NCBI RefSeq assembly: GCF_000721175.1
Contig: NZ_JOEZ01000002.1
Location: 186,001 to 250,000 of the forward strand
DNA: 64,000 nt
Source: Streptomyces anulatus
GTDB lineage: Bacteria; Actinomycetota; Actinomycetes; Streptomycetales; Streptomycetaceae
Direction: 5' to 3'
Shown: piece after piece, positions 1 through 8,358 of the stretch
How the letters are laid out: each line of letters starts with the position of its first letter
Position numbering within the stretch: the first letter of the stretch is position 1
Translations under genes and position numbers: made by a program
Notes under the pieces: model-generated
The model's database searches: none
Seen by the model: only the letters and a program-made list of their open reading frames with translations
What the model was told of the DNA's origin: nothing

Positions 1-130
1 ACCTTGCCAGGGCGCCGCCCGCAGAGGGAGATCCCGCACACGATGGCCCGTACACGGGACGCGGCGGGACGCCTGCGGGATCCTCTGGGACGCTGGGCCG
101 ACGAGCCCATCGGGGGGCAGCCGTCCCGGC

Positions 131-2089
131 TCAGCTCAGTTCTTCGGGGCAGGGCGTGCCCGGCTGGAACTGGTAGGGGGCTGCGAGCCGGTACACACCC
201 GGTCGCGGCGCGAGCAGTTCGGTCCACTCGTCGCCGTACGGGCCCTCCTCGACCTTGTTCAGGCAGCCGTGGGTGTTGAGGTAGGTCTTCGGCGCGGTCT
301 CGTCCTCCTCCGACCGCTCCTTCGACTCCTCGGTCTCCTGCGGGCGCTCCACGCTCTCGCCGTCCTCGTCGACGAGGGCGAGCCAGCGCGAGTAGGGCAC
401 CCGGATCAGCACGCGCCCCGCCGACTTCACGGTGATCGTCAGATCCCCCGCGCCCGCCCGCTCCACCGTCGCCGGCGGGTCGGCGAGGGGCACCGGGTCC
501 AGGACCCGGAAGAGCTTCCAGTTCTCGTCGCCCCAGATCTCGCGGAGATACGGCTGCCCCTGCTCGACCAGCTCCGCCTCCTGGACGGCCCCGGAGGAGT
601 CCGGCCGGTCCTTGGGCAGCACCACGTAGTGCACGGCCCAGCGGTCCAGCCACTCCCGGTAGTTCACCGGGTCCAGCGTGTCGTCGTAGAAGAGCGGGTT
701 GCGCTCCATGTCAGCCTGGCGGTTCCAGCCCCGGGCCAGGTTGACGTACGGGGCGAGGGCGGAGGCCTCGCGGTGGCTGCTCGCGGGCACGACCTCGACC
801 CGGCCGCGTTCGGCCTCCACCTGCTGGAGCTGGTTGACGAGCGGGGCCAGTTCACGGTTCCAGGACGCGGCGGGCGCGGTGCGGACGATGTCGTCTACGC
901 TCTTGAAGCCGATCCAGAAGTTGAGCCCGGTGAACGCGATGACCAGGGCGTACCAGCGGCGGCTGCGCGGCACCGCGAAGGGCAGGGCGGCGAGCAGCGT
1001 GACTCCGGCGAACAGCATCGCCATGCGGGTGATGTTCGACCCGATCTGCGAGTCGACGACGTACGTGAGCAGCGTGCCGAGCCCGTAGACGGCGGCGGCG
1101 GTGCGGACCGTGCTCCAGTCGCGCGGTACCAGGACGTACACGAGGACCGCGAAGAGGAACGGCAGCGACAGCGTCCCGAGCGACATCGGCTGCGTACCGG
1201 AGAACGGGAACAGCCAGGCGGACAGCCCCACCACGGCGACCGGGGCGAGCCCGATCGCGTACGCCCCGGGGCGTCGTTTGTGGAGGAACAGCGCCGCCGC
1301 GACGACGCCCAGGAAGAGTCCGGCGACCGGGCTGGACGCGGTCGCGAGCGCGGCGAGCGGGGCGGCGACGGCGGCCTTGGCCCACCGCTTGTACCGCCAC
1401 CGGTAGGGCCAGCAGAACACCGCGGCGACCGCGCCGACGGCGAACATCATGCCGAGCCCGAACGTCACCCGGCCGGACAGCGCGTTGCACAGGAACGCGA
1501 AGACCCCGGCGAGCGAGCAGGCCAGCGGATTGCGGACGGCCGGAACCCGTACGAGGATCAGCGCGGTCAGCGCGGAGGAGACCGTGCCGACGATCATCAT
1601 CGTCGTACGGACGCCGAGCACCGACATCAGGTAGGGCGAGACCACGCTGTACGAGACGGGGTGCATGCCCCCGTACCAGGCCAGGTTGTACGCGGTACCG
1701 GGGTGCCGGCCCACGAACTCGGCCCACGCGTCCTGCGCGGCGATGTCGCCGCCGGTGTTGGCGAAGAAGAAGAACCAGAGGAGATGGAGGACCGCGGCGG
1801 CCGCCGTCGCGATGGTGACGGGGTGCCTCAGCAGCCGTCGGGCCTGGGTGTGCGCCGAGGGCGGCTCGGGGGTCGTGGATCCCTCGGTGGCTCCTGCGGC
1901 GGTTCCTGCGGTGGGCTCGGGAGACCCGGGAGAGTCGAGGGAACCAGCCGATTCAGCCGAATCGGAAGATTCAGGAGATTCGGGGGAATCCGGGACACGG
2001 GGGGACGGCACGCGAGCGTGCAGGGCGTCGCCCCCGCCCCCGGTGCTCTCGTCCGCCTCGCGGCCGGGCTTCGGCTCCGCGGTGGTCAC
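131..2089 (-). CDS. Polytopic membrane protein with C-terminal extracytoplasmic domain
   Basis: The product has about 80 charged Ser/Glu/Pro-rich residues, then a run of roughly eleven hydrophobic segments (first one LHLLWFFFFANTGGDIAA), then about 200 hydrophilic residues with a Cys near each end of the last part (THGCLNK, GTPCPEEL) that are probably outside the membrane. The layout recalls GT-C-type or 'MFS / pyruvoyl-tetrahydropterin-synthase-related' proteins of actinomycetes, but no catalytic motif is visible, so function is unknown. GTG at 2089 is preferred because GGGGAG precedes it by about 8 bases; an upstream GTG at 2173 would add 28 residues. It lies just downstream of the carboxypeptidase gene on the same strand, separated by a strong palindrome. 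Confidence 0.75.
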   Translation of the reverse strand: MTTAEPKPGREADESTGGGGDALHARVPSPRVPDSPESPESSDSAESAGSLDSPGSPEPTAGTAAGATEGSTTPEPPSAHTQARRLLRHPVTIATAAAAVLHLLWFFFFANTGGDIAAQDAWAEFVGRHPGTAYNLAWYGGMHPVSYSVVSPYLMSVLGVRTTMMIVGTVSSALTALILVRVPAVRNPLACSLAGVFAFLCNALSGRVTFGLGMMFAVGAVAAVFCWPYRWRYKRWAKAAVAAPLAALATASSPVAGLFLGVVAAALFLHKRRPGAYAIGLAPVAVVGLSAWLFPFSGTQPMSLGTLSLPFLFAVLVYVLVPRDWSTVRTAAAVYGLGTLLTYVVDSQIGSNITRMAMLFAGVTLLAALPFAVPRSRRWYALVIAFTGLNFWIGFKSVDDIVRTAPAASWNRELAPLVNQLQQVEAERGRVEVVPASSHREASALAPYVNLARGWNRQADMERNPLFYDDTLDPVNYREWLDRWAVHYVVLPKDRPDSSGAVQEAELVEQGQPYLREIWGDENWKLFRVLDPVPLADPPATVERAGAGDLTITVKSAGRVLIRVPYSRWLALVDEDGESVERPQETEESKERSEEDETAPKTYLNTHGCLNKVEEGPYGDEWTELLAPRPGVYRLAAPYQFQPGTPCPEELS

Positions 2090-2200
2090 TACGGCTCTCC
2101 CCGTCCTCCGCCGGCCCCGTACCTCCTCAAGGACGCGTCCCGGCGTCCCTGAGTTGTCCGGGGACGCTAACACGTACCCCCGGCACGTATCCCTGTCATA

Positions 2201-2242
2201 AGCGGGGGAGGGCGGGGCGGCGCCGCCCCGCCCTCCCCCGCT
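2201..2242. terminator. 42-bp perfect G+C palindrome, probable terminator
   Basis: Bases 2201-2242 form an uninterrupted perfect palindrome of 21 bp per arm, made of runs of G then C. It sits just after the stop codon of the carboxypeptidase gene (minus strand), so it probably ends that transcript. There is no U tract, as is usual in Streptomyces. Confidence 0.65.
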
Positions 2243-2250
2243 CCGGTGTC

Positions 2251-4797
2251 TCAGCCGATCCTGGCCAGCTTGTCGCCGAAGGCCGGCTCGGTCAGATCAC
2301 TCTGCAGCACCACCGGCGCCGTGACCTTTCCGGGGCCGGTGCCCACGGTCACCACGCCGACCTCGCTCCCGGCCTTCGCGGCGTGGTCGATGCCCGTGCC
2401 GTTGTCCGTGACCTTGAGCTCGACCTCCAGGCCGGACCAGCCGACCGCCTTGAGGTTCTCGGTGGCGACCACCGGGGTCTGCCCGCCGAACCCGTTGTCC
2501 ACGTACCCGACGACATCGCCCTTCTTCACCACCGTCGCCGAGGTGGCGGCCTCCTGCGCGTCCTTGATCAGCTTCAGGCTGTTCTGGAGCGACAGCTCCA
2601 GGCTGTCGTAGACCCGGCCGGTACCGGCCTGCTGGCCCATGACCGCTCCGTAGATCCACAGCAACTTGCCGTCGACCTTGGTGTTCGCGGACCAGAGGAG
2701 GTTGCCGCCCGCCGGGGTGGAGGAGCCGGTCTTGATGCCGCTCACGCCCGGCTGCAGCAGGAGGTTGTTGTTGTTGTAGATCTTGCCGTCTATGCCCTCG
2801 ATCTCGATCTCGGGCATGTCCACGATCCCCCGGAAGACCTCGTTGCGCATGACCGCCTGCGCCAGCTTCAGCTGGTCGGTGGCGGTGGAGACGGTGGTCT
2901 TCTCCAGGCCGCTCGGGTCCGTGTACGTCGACCCGGTCATCCCGAGGTCCTTGGCCGCCTCGTTCATCTTGTCGATGAAGGCGTCCTCGGTGTCCGCGTC
3001 CCAGCGGGCGAGCAGCCGCGCCGCGTTGTTCCCCGAGGGGATCATCAGCAGCTGGAGCATCTGCCGCTGGGTGAGCTCCTGCCCCTTGGTCAGCGGGGCC
3101 GTCGACTCGTCGGGGCGCTGGGACTCGTCCTCGGCCTGCTGGTCGACGACGATCGTCTCGCCCTCCTCGTCACCCTTGAGGGGGTGCTCCTTGAGGATCA
3201 CGTAGGCGGTCATGACCTTCGCGACGCTCGCGATCGGGGCCGGCTTCTGCGCGCCCTCCGAACCGAGCGACCCGACGCCGTCCACCATCACGGCCGACTG
3301 CCCCTGGCCCGGCCAGGACAGCTTCGCCGCCCCTCCCTCGAAGGTGTACGTCGGCTTCGCCGTGAGTTCCAGCGAGGGCTCCGGCAGCGGGCGCATCACC
3401 TGCACGATCGCAAAGACGATCAGCAGGAGGAGCACCAGCGGGGTCCAGATCTTGACCCGTCGGACGGCGGTCCGGACCGGGGTCTCCGGGGGCGGCGGAG
3501 TGTTCGTCAGCTCGGCGAGCAGGTCGAGCGGCGGCCTCGGCGGCAACGGCTGCTGCCGGGTCCGCTCGGCCGCCGCCCAGGAGGGGGTGGCGGGTGCCGG
3601 GGAGGCGGGCGAGCCGGTCTCCGGGGTGCGCACGGGCGCCTCGGGTCCGGCACCGGGTCCCGCCTCGGGCTCCGGCTTGCGCGGCGCGGGGGCGGGCCGT
3701 ACGTCGTCGGAGCGCAGCGGCACGAACGTGCTCGTGCGCTCCACCTCGCTCTCGGGCTTGCCCTTGTCCTCCGGCTTGCTCCCTGGCTTGCCTTCGGGCT
3801 CGCTCTCGCGCGGCGGGAGCTTCAGCGCGGTCGTCGCCTGGTCGACCCGCTCGGCCGGCTTGACCGCCTTGAAGACGGCGGTGGGCTGATCGGTTCCTCG
3901 CAGGCCGGAGGCGTCGTCGGCGTCCGGCTCGGCGTCGGCGTCCGGCTTCGGCTTGCCGTCCGCCTCGGGCTCCGGCTCGGCGTCGGCGTCCGGCTTCGGC
4001 TTGCCGTCCGGCTCGGCGTCGGACTTCGACACCGCGCCCGCCTCCGCGTCGGACTTCGACACCGCGTCCGGCTCCGCGTCGGCCTCCGGCCGGCCGGCCG
4101 CCTCCGGCTCGGGCTCCGGTTCCGCCGTCGCCGAGGGCTCGTCCTTGCCGTCGGTCTCGGGCTCCGCATCGGAGCCCGCACCCGAATCGGCGTCGGCTTC
4201 GCGCTTTTTGTCCGCCGTCGGCTCGTCCTCGGCCGCGGCATCGACCCAGGCGGCCACCGCGGCCCGCAGTCGGCCGTCCCCGGCCTTGGGCTGGAGCTCG
4301 TCCGCCGGCCCCTCCGCGTCCGCGTCCGGGCCCGTACGGTCCTCGGCGCCTCCTGTGCCCTCCGAAGGCTCCACAGCCTCCGCAGAGGCCGTGGAGGCCG
4401 TGGAGGCCGTGGAGGTCGTGGAGGTCGTGGAGGCCGTGGAGGCCGCCACAGCCGCGCTCTCCGGCTCGGACGGGGTCTCGGGCTCCGGCTCGGACACAGT
4501 CCCGGACTCGGACTCGGACCCGGACCCGGACCCGGACCCGGACCCGGACGAAGCCTCCGGCTCGGCCTCCGGCTCGGACTCACCCTCCGACTCCGGCTCC
4601 GGCTCGCGCCGGGCGGCGTCCTCCGGAAGCCGGGGACGGAACACGGCGGTCGCCGTATCGGACATGGCTCCCGCTCCCGCGTCCGCGTCCGTGTCCGCGC
4701 CAGGGTCACGGAACACGGCGAAGCGCGGGTCGCGTTCCTCCGCAGCCGTCCCCGACGACTTCCGCTGCTCCGTTTTGTCGGGGGACTCGCCCGCCAC
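2251..4797 (-). CDS. D-alanyl-D-alanine carboxypeptidase (S11, PBP5-type) with long acidic cytoplasmic tail
   Basis: Trims the terminal D-Ala of peptidoglycan stem peptides outside the membrane. Numbered from the GTG at 4797, chosen because GGAGG lies 6 bases upstream (an ATG at 4845 would add 16 residues), the protein has 848 residues. The penicillin-binding motifs are present: SVAK (about 524-527), SGN (588-590) and KTG (689-691). One membrane segment (about 449-470, WTPLVLLLLIVFAIVQVM) anchors it with the catalytic part outside. The first ~445 residues are low-complexity and rich in Glu, Asp, Pro, Ser and Ala, with internal tandem repeats at DNA and protein level and scattered TAVF / TTAL / TSTF motifs. 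Typical family members are 400-450 residues in total, so the tail doubles the size. Divergent from the GPP34 gene. Confidence 0.9.
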   Translation of the reverse strand: MAGESPDKTEQRKSSGTAAEERDPRFAVFRDPGADTDADAGAGAMSDTATAVFRPRLPEDAARREPEPESEGESEPEAEPEASSGSGSGSGSGSESESGTVSEPEPETPSEPESAAVAASTASTTSTTSTASTASTASAEAVEPSEGTGGAEDRTGPDADAEGPADELQPKAGDGRLRAAVAAWVDAAAEDEPTADKKREADADSGAGSDAEPETDGKDEPSATAEPEPEPEAAGRPEADAEPDAVSKSDAEAGAVSKSDAEPDGKPKPDADAEPEPEADGKPKPDADAEPDADDASGLRGTDQPTAVFKAVKPAERVDQATTALKLPPRESEPEGKPGSKPEDKGKPESEVERTSTFVPLRSDDVRPAPAPRKPEPEAGPGAGPEAPVRTPETGSPASPAPATPSWAAAERTRQQPLPPRPPLDLLAELTNTPPPPETPVRTAVRRVKIWTPLVLLLLIVFAIVQVMRPLPEPSLELTAKPTYTFEGGAAKLSWPGQGQSAVMVDGVGSLGSEGAQKPAPIASVAKVMTAYVILKEHPLKGDEEGETIVVDQQAEDESQRPDESTAPLTKGQELTQRQMLQLLMIPSGNNAARLLARWDADTEDAFIDKMNEAAKDLGMTGSTYTDPSGLEKTTVSTATDQLKLAQAVMRNEVFRGIVDMPEIEIEGIDGKIYNNNNLLLQPGVSGIKTGSSTPAGGNLLWSANTKVDGKLLWIYGAVMGQQAGTGRVYDSLELSLQNSLKLIKDAQEAATSATVVKKGDVVGYVDNGFGGQTPVVATENLKAVGWSGLEVELKVTDNGTGIDHAAKAGSEVGVVTVGTGPGKVTAPVVLQSDLTEPAFGDKLARIG
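3923..4085 (-). repeat. In-frame tandem repeats in the carboxypeptidase tail
   Basis: A roughly 40-base unit recurs 48 bases apart (from about 3923 and 3971), encoding Asp-Ala-Glu-Pro / Gly-Lys-Pro-Lys-Pro stretches. It is followed by a 36-base unit repeated from about 4019 encoding Ser-Lys-Ser-Asp-Ala-Glu. All units are multiples of three, so copy number can change without a frameshift. A second set of 9-base repeats at about 4388-4450 encodes Ser-Thr-Ala/Thr. Confidence 0.7.
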
Positions 4798-4989
4798 CGA
4801 TGCCTCCTCATGCGCTGCGGGGCCACCCCGCGCTGTCCGAACCATCTACCAGTGTCCTGTGTGAACCCCTGGCCGAGCTGCTAGACGAGAACGACATACC
4901 TACTGGTTCCCGCACAAAGCAGTCAGGCGCTCTCGACAGATGATTGTGAGAGGGGTCACCCTGTCAGACATCCACGCGGGGAGGCATGG

Positions 4990-5709
4990 ATGGGCAGGAG
5001 CCGCAGAACAATCCCGGAGGAGCTTCTGTTGCTCGCTCTGGACCCGACCACGGGTACCACAGCGCAGCCGCAGTCGCTCGACCTCGGCCTGGCCGGGGCA
5101 CAGCTAGTGGAGCTGGCTCTGGCAGGACGGATAGCCCCTGACGGGGATCGTATCGCCGTGGTGATGCCACGGCCGACAGGAGATCCGACTCTGGACTCCG
5201 CACTGGAACTGCTGCGCCGTCGTGGCAGCCCGGTTCGGGCGGTCCACTGGATCGGCGGGCCCCGCCTGGGGCTGCGCCAGATCTATCTCGCCCATCTGGA
5301 GCGGTGCGGCATGGTTCATGCCGTGGCGGGCCAGATGTGCGGAGTGCTGCCGACGACTCGCTACCAGGCGACGGAGACGGCGATCAGCCGGGACATCAGG
5401 AACCGGCTGGACAGCGCGATCCGCACCGGCGTACCGCCGGACCCGCGGACCGCGGCGCTCGCCGCACTGGCCCACGCGGTCGGACTCGGCAAGCATCTGT
5501 ACCCCGGGAACGAGGGGCGCTCATCGCGCTCCCGGCTCCGGGACCTGATCAGGCACGACCCGATGGGCGGTCTCGTGGCGCACGCCGTGATGGACGTCCA
5601 GAACGGTGTGGCCGTCCAGCCACGCCGTACGCAGCAGGCAGCGGGCGTTCCGTTGCAGCCGCAAGCACAGGTCCGTCGCGGCAGCATGGCGCACACCGCC
5701 GCGAGCTGA
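4990..5709 (+). CDS. GPP34 (GOLPH3/Vps74-like) family protein
   Basis: A 239-residue protein of the GOLPH3/VPS74 family, whose eukaryotic members bind phosphatidylinositol-4-phosphate and retain glycosyltransferases. The bacterial role is not established. The family start is visible (IPEELLLLALDPTTG near residues 8-22), followed by the alpha-helical body with LDSALELLRRRG and a late LAALAHAVGLGKHLYP segment. ATG at 4990 has GGGGAGG about 5 bases upstream. Streptomyces genomes carry many such paralogues. It is single and divergent from the carboxypeptidase, followed by a strong hairpin. Confidence 0.85.
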   Translation: MGRSRRTIPEELLLLALDPTTGTTAQPQSLDLGLAGAQLVELALAGRIAPDGDRIAVVMPRPTGDPTLDSALELLRRRGSPVRAVHWIGGPRLGLRQIYLAHLERCGMVHAVAGQMCGVLPTTRYQATETAISRDIRNRLDSAIRTGVPPDPRTAALAALAHAVGLGKHLYPGNEGRSSRSRLRDLIRHDPMGGLVAHAVMDVQNGVAVQPRRTQQAAGVPLQPQAQVRRGSMAHTAAS

Positions 5710-5801
5710 CCGTCCGGACCGGGAAACACCGGAACAGGGAACAACAGCACACCGCCGTACCGTCGTCAGTCATCACAGGACCCGGTCCGGGAGCCGCACC
5801 A

Positions 5802-5845
5802 CGCACGGGGCAGCCGGTAGTCACCATCACCGGCTGCCCCGTGCG
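5802..5845. terminator. Hairpin terminator after GPP34
   Basis: A perfect 17-bp stem (5802-5818 with 5829-5845) closes a 10-base loop, about 95 bases after the GPP34 stop codon. It separates that gene from the XRE regulator on the same strand. Confidence 0.7.
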
Positions 5846-5982
5846 CTTGTGCGCCGTCCCGCGCACCGGTGCGTACGCCCCCGCGGCCTGCGTGTGGCCG
5901 TTTCCCAGCGCGGCCGGGGCAAGGGGTGGCAATCTGCTGAGCAGTAGATACGCACAGCTACATAGCCGGAGGTGCCGTTTCC

Positions 5983-6840
5983 GTGCCGTCCAACGTCAAT
6001 CCCACTGTCAGGCGACGCAGGTTGGGCCAGGAACTGCGCCGCCTGCGCGAGCTCAGAGGCATGACGGCCGAAGAGGTGGCGGAGCGGCTGCTGGTCTCGC
6101 AGTCGAAGATCAGCCGTCTGGAGAACGGCCGCCGCTCCATCAGCCAGCGCGATGTGCGCGACCTCTGCGGGGTGTACGAGGTCGAGGACGTCCGCATCGT
6201 CGACTCGCTCATGCAGATGGCCAAGGACTCGCGCCAGCAGGGCTGGTGGCACGCCTTCGGCGACATCCCGTACAGCGTCTACATCGGTCTGGAGACCGAC
6301 GCGGAGTCGCTGCGCGTGTACGAGCCGCAGATGATTCCCGGCCTGCTCCAGACCCGGGCGTACGCCGAGGCCCTGATCAGCGGCGCGCTGCCGGAGGCCC
6401 CTCCGTCGGACATCGAGAAGCGGGTCAACGTACGGTCGCGGCGGCAGGACCGGGTCAACGCGCCGGAGAATCCGCTGCGGCTGTGGGCGGTGATCGACGA
6501 GTCGGCGCTGCGCCGGCGGGTCGGCGACAAGCAGGTGATGATCGACCAGCTGGAACACCTCGTCGAGCAGTCGCACCTGCCGCACGTCACCGTGCAGGTG
6601 CTGCCGTTCGACATGGGCGCACACCCGGGCATCAACGGCCAGTACGCGATCCTGGAGTTCCCGGACGCCGCGGACTCCAGCGTCGTCTACATCGAGGGCG
6701 TCACGAGCGATCTCTACCTGGAGAAGGCGAACGACGTGCAGCGCTACAGCGTGATGTACGAGCACCTGCGTGCGCAGGCGCTGAACGTGGAGCAGACCCG
6801 GGAGTTCATCGCCAAGATCGCCAAGTCGTACACGGGCTGA
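5983..6840 (+). CDS. XRE-family regulator with DUF5753
   Basis: A DNA-binding protein with an N-terminal helix-turn-helix (residues about 8-65: RRLGQELRRLRELRGMTAEE, then VSQSKISRLENGRR). It is followed by the DUF5753 domain (about 95-275: IPGLLQTRAYAEALI, WAVIDESALRRRVG, VTVQVLPFDMGAHPG). This architecture belongs to the streptomycete-specific family that works with small DUF397 proteins in developmental or antibiotic control. GTG at 5983 has GGAGG 10 bases upstream (5968-5972). The DUF397 gene follows 223 bp downstream on the same strand, the usual arrangement for a regulator/partner pair. Confidence 0.92.
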   Translation: MPSNVNPTVRRRRLGQELRRLRELRGMTAEEVAERLLVSQSKISRLENGRRSISQRDVRDLCGVYEVEDVRIVDSLMQMAKDSRQQGWWHAFGDIPYSVYIGLETDAESLRVYEPQMIPGLLQTRAYAEALISGALPEAPPSDIEKRVNVRSRRQDRVNAPENPLRLWAVIDESALRRRVGDKQVMIDQLEHLVEQSHLPHVTVQVLPFDMGAHPGINGQYAILEFPDAADSSVVYIEGVTSDLYLEKANDVQRYSVMYEHLRAQALNVEQTREFIAKIAKSYTG

Positions 6841-7069
6841 CACGCCGTATACGAGCCATCCGGGAGTGCTCGGGAGCACCCGGAGCGCTCGGGAGGATTG
6901 GGCGGCGGAATCGTACACCGCCGCCTACTCCCGCAGGAAGGCTTACCAGGGGAAGACCATCCGGTCGAGTGAACGGCCATCTCATGAACAGGGCTTGGCG
7001 GGTAGCGTCGATCACGCCAATCGGAATCAGGTTGGTGCGACTCACCCAACTCTCTGAACCGGAGTGAAC

Positions 7070-7276
7070 ATGGCAATTCTTCAGGGTGCTACGGACAAGT
7101 GGACGAAGTCGTCGTACTCCGGGGGCAACGGCGCGTGCGTCGAGGTCAAGTCCCCGGTCGCTCTGTCCATCGCCGTACGTGACTCGAAGGCCCCCGAGGG
7201 CCCCTCGCTCACCTTCGTCCCCGGCGCGTGGAACGCGTTCGTGCGCGATGTCGCCACGGGCACGGTAGACGCCTGA
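7070..7276 (+). CDS. DUF397 domain protein
   Basis: A 68-residue protein consisting only of the DUF397 domain: W-x-KSSYSGGNGACVEV, then VAVRDSK-like (SIAVRDSKAPEGPSLTF) and the closing WNAFVRDV. DUF397 proteins are small partners of the XRE-DUF5753 regulator encoded just upstream. ATG at 7070 is preferred over the GTG at 7064 because the GGAG ribosome-binding site (7061-7064) overlaps that GTG. Confidence 0.9.
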   Translation: MAILQGATDKWTKSSYSGGNGACVEVKSPVALSIAVRDSKAPEGPSLTFVPGAWNAFVRDVATGTVDA

Positions 7277-7349
7277 TCACGCGCCACCGATCACGCGTCA
7301 CCGCACCAAGGCACCACCAGCATCACAGCACCACCAGCACCACCTGATG

Positions 7350-7390
7350 GAGCCCTCTCGACCGGTCCGCCGTCCTGGCCGAGGGGGCTC
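7350..7390. terminator. Probable bidirectional terminator
   Basis: An 11-bp stem with one G-U wobble (7350-7360 with 7380-7390) and a 19-base loop lies between the converging DUF397 gene and the 280-residue protein gene. Confidence 0.55.
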
Positions 7391-7430
7391 GGCACGATCC
7401 GACACCGTCGTGCGGCGGCACCGCGGACGG

Positions 7431-8273
7431 TCAGCGCAACCGGTCGACGTACCGGTCCGTCCCCGGCACGGTCGGCACGAACGGGGCGACCAGCTCGACC
7501 CGCCCCAGACCGGTCTCCGCGACCGCCGCGTCCAGGCCGGCGAAGTGCCCCTCCCAGCAGGTCCGCGGGTCCTCCTGCAGGAACCACAGCAGCGTCAGCC
7601 GGGTGTCGACCCCCTCGACCTCCTTCACGTACGTCATCCGGTCGCCGGGCAGGGGCGTCGGCCGGAACACCGTGACCATGGCCACGGGCGACCCCTCCAG
7701 CCGCTTCGGGAGATGGCGCGAACGCAGCCATTCCAGCAGCTCCGCCCGCTGTTCGGGCCCCTCGGCGTCGGCGACCTGGAGGACGAGGCCGGCGTACGGG
7801 TGGTCGAGGGCGTGGAAGTCCCGGGGGCCGGCGGCTCCGTCGCGGTAGACGGTGGCCTCGTGGTCCTGGAAGGCCGTGAAGACGTGGGTCCGGTCCCGGT
7901 AGACCCGGCCGTCCCGGTTCAGCCGCTTGTTGATCGCGACGGTCCACTTCATGTGGTCGTCGTAGCGCCCCTCGGTCACCCAGTACGTCGACAGGTAGCA
8001 GCCCGCGCCGACCGGCTGGGCCACCGCCGACTTCTCCGGATACCGCAGCTCCTGGAGGTCCTTGGTGGCCACCCAGCGCCGCCCGGCGAACATCCACGGC
8101 ATCGCCGTCGCACCCGCGTAGTAGTGGTCGTCCTCGTACCAGCGGTTGTACGCGTACTCATGGCCCGGATGCGGTTCGACCATGGTGATCAGGGCGTGCC
8201 CCGGCCGGACCCCGTACGGCCCGGTCGCCGCCAGCTCGGCATACCTCTCGCTCCGTGTCCCGTCATCGCCCAC
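7431..8273 (-). CDS. Conserved EthD/Dabb-like protein, function unknown
   Basis: A 280-residue protein without recognisable catalytic motifs. The N-terminal part (ALITMVEPHPGHEYAYNRWY) followed by a His-rich stretch (EDDHYYAGATAMPWMFAGRRW), and a second half with LTLLWFLQEDP, suggest two alpha+beta ferredoxin-like repeats of the EthD/dimeric-barrel kind. That assignment is inference from pattern. GTG at 8273 has a purine-rich site (GGGAGAGAC) directly upstream. It is divergent from an SDR gene with a perfect dyad between the two starts, so both are probably controlled together and act in the same catabolic step set. Confidence 0.7.
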   Translation of the reverse strand: MGDDGTRSERYAELAATGPYGVRPGHALITMVEPHPGHEYAYNRWYEDDHYYAGATAMPWMFAGRRWVATKDLQELRYPEKSAVAQPVGAGCYLSTYWVTEGRYDDHMKWTVAINKRLNRDGRVYRDRTHVFTAFQDHEATVYRDGAAGPRDFHALDHPYAGLVLQVADAEGPEQRAELLEWLRSRHLPKRLEGSPVAMVTVFRPTPLPGDRMTYVKEVEGVDTRLTLLWFLQEDPRTCWEGHFAGLDAAVAETGLGRVELVAPFVPTVPGTDRYVDRLR

Positions 8274-8315
8274 CGTCTCTCCCTTCCCCTTCCATCGGTT
8301 CGCATCTGCCCCTAC

Positions 8316-8332
8316 TCTGACGTTCCGTCAGA
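8316..8332. promoter_or_regulatory. 17-bp TetR-type dyad, CTGACG-TTC-CGTCAG
   Basis: Perfect inverted repeat of 7+7 bases with a 3-base centre between two divergent start codons (8273 and 8359). The same CTGACG-N3-CGTCAG core recurs at 36432-36448 and 36495-36509, with a one-mismatch copy at 38337-38351. Confidence 0.7.
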
Positions 8333-8358
8333 TGAACTTCCAGGGCCGGGAGGCGCCG

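Noticed and set aside
4388..4550. Regular repeats taken at first for a CRISPR array
   Set aside because: Units are 6-9 bases, have no spacers of constant length, and encode Ser-Thr-Ala and Gly-Ser repeats in frame.
2383..4884. Open frame of about 830 codons antisense to the carboxypeptidase
   Set aside because: It is entirely opposite a gene with intact SxxK, SxN and KTG motifs. The repetitive Gly/Arg/Leu composition mirrors the repeats on the other strand.
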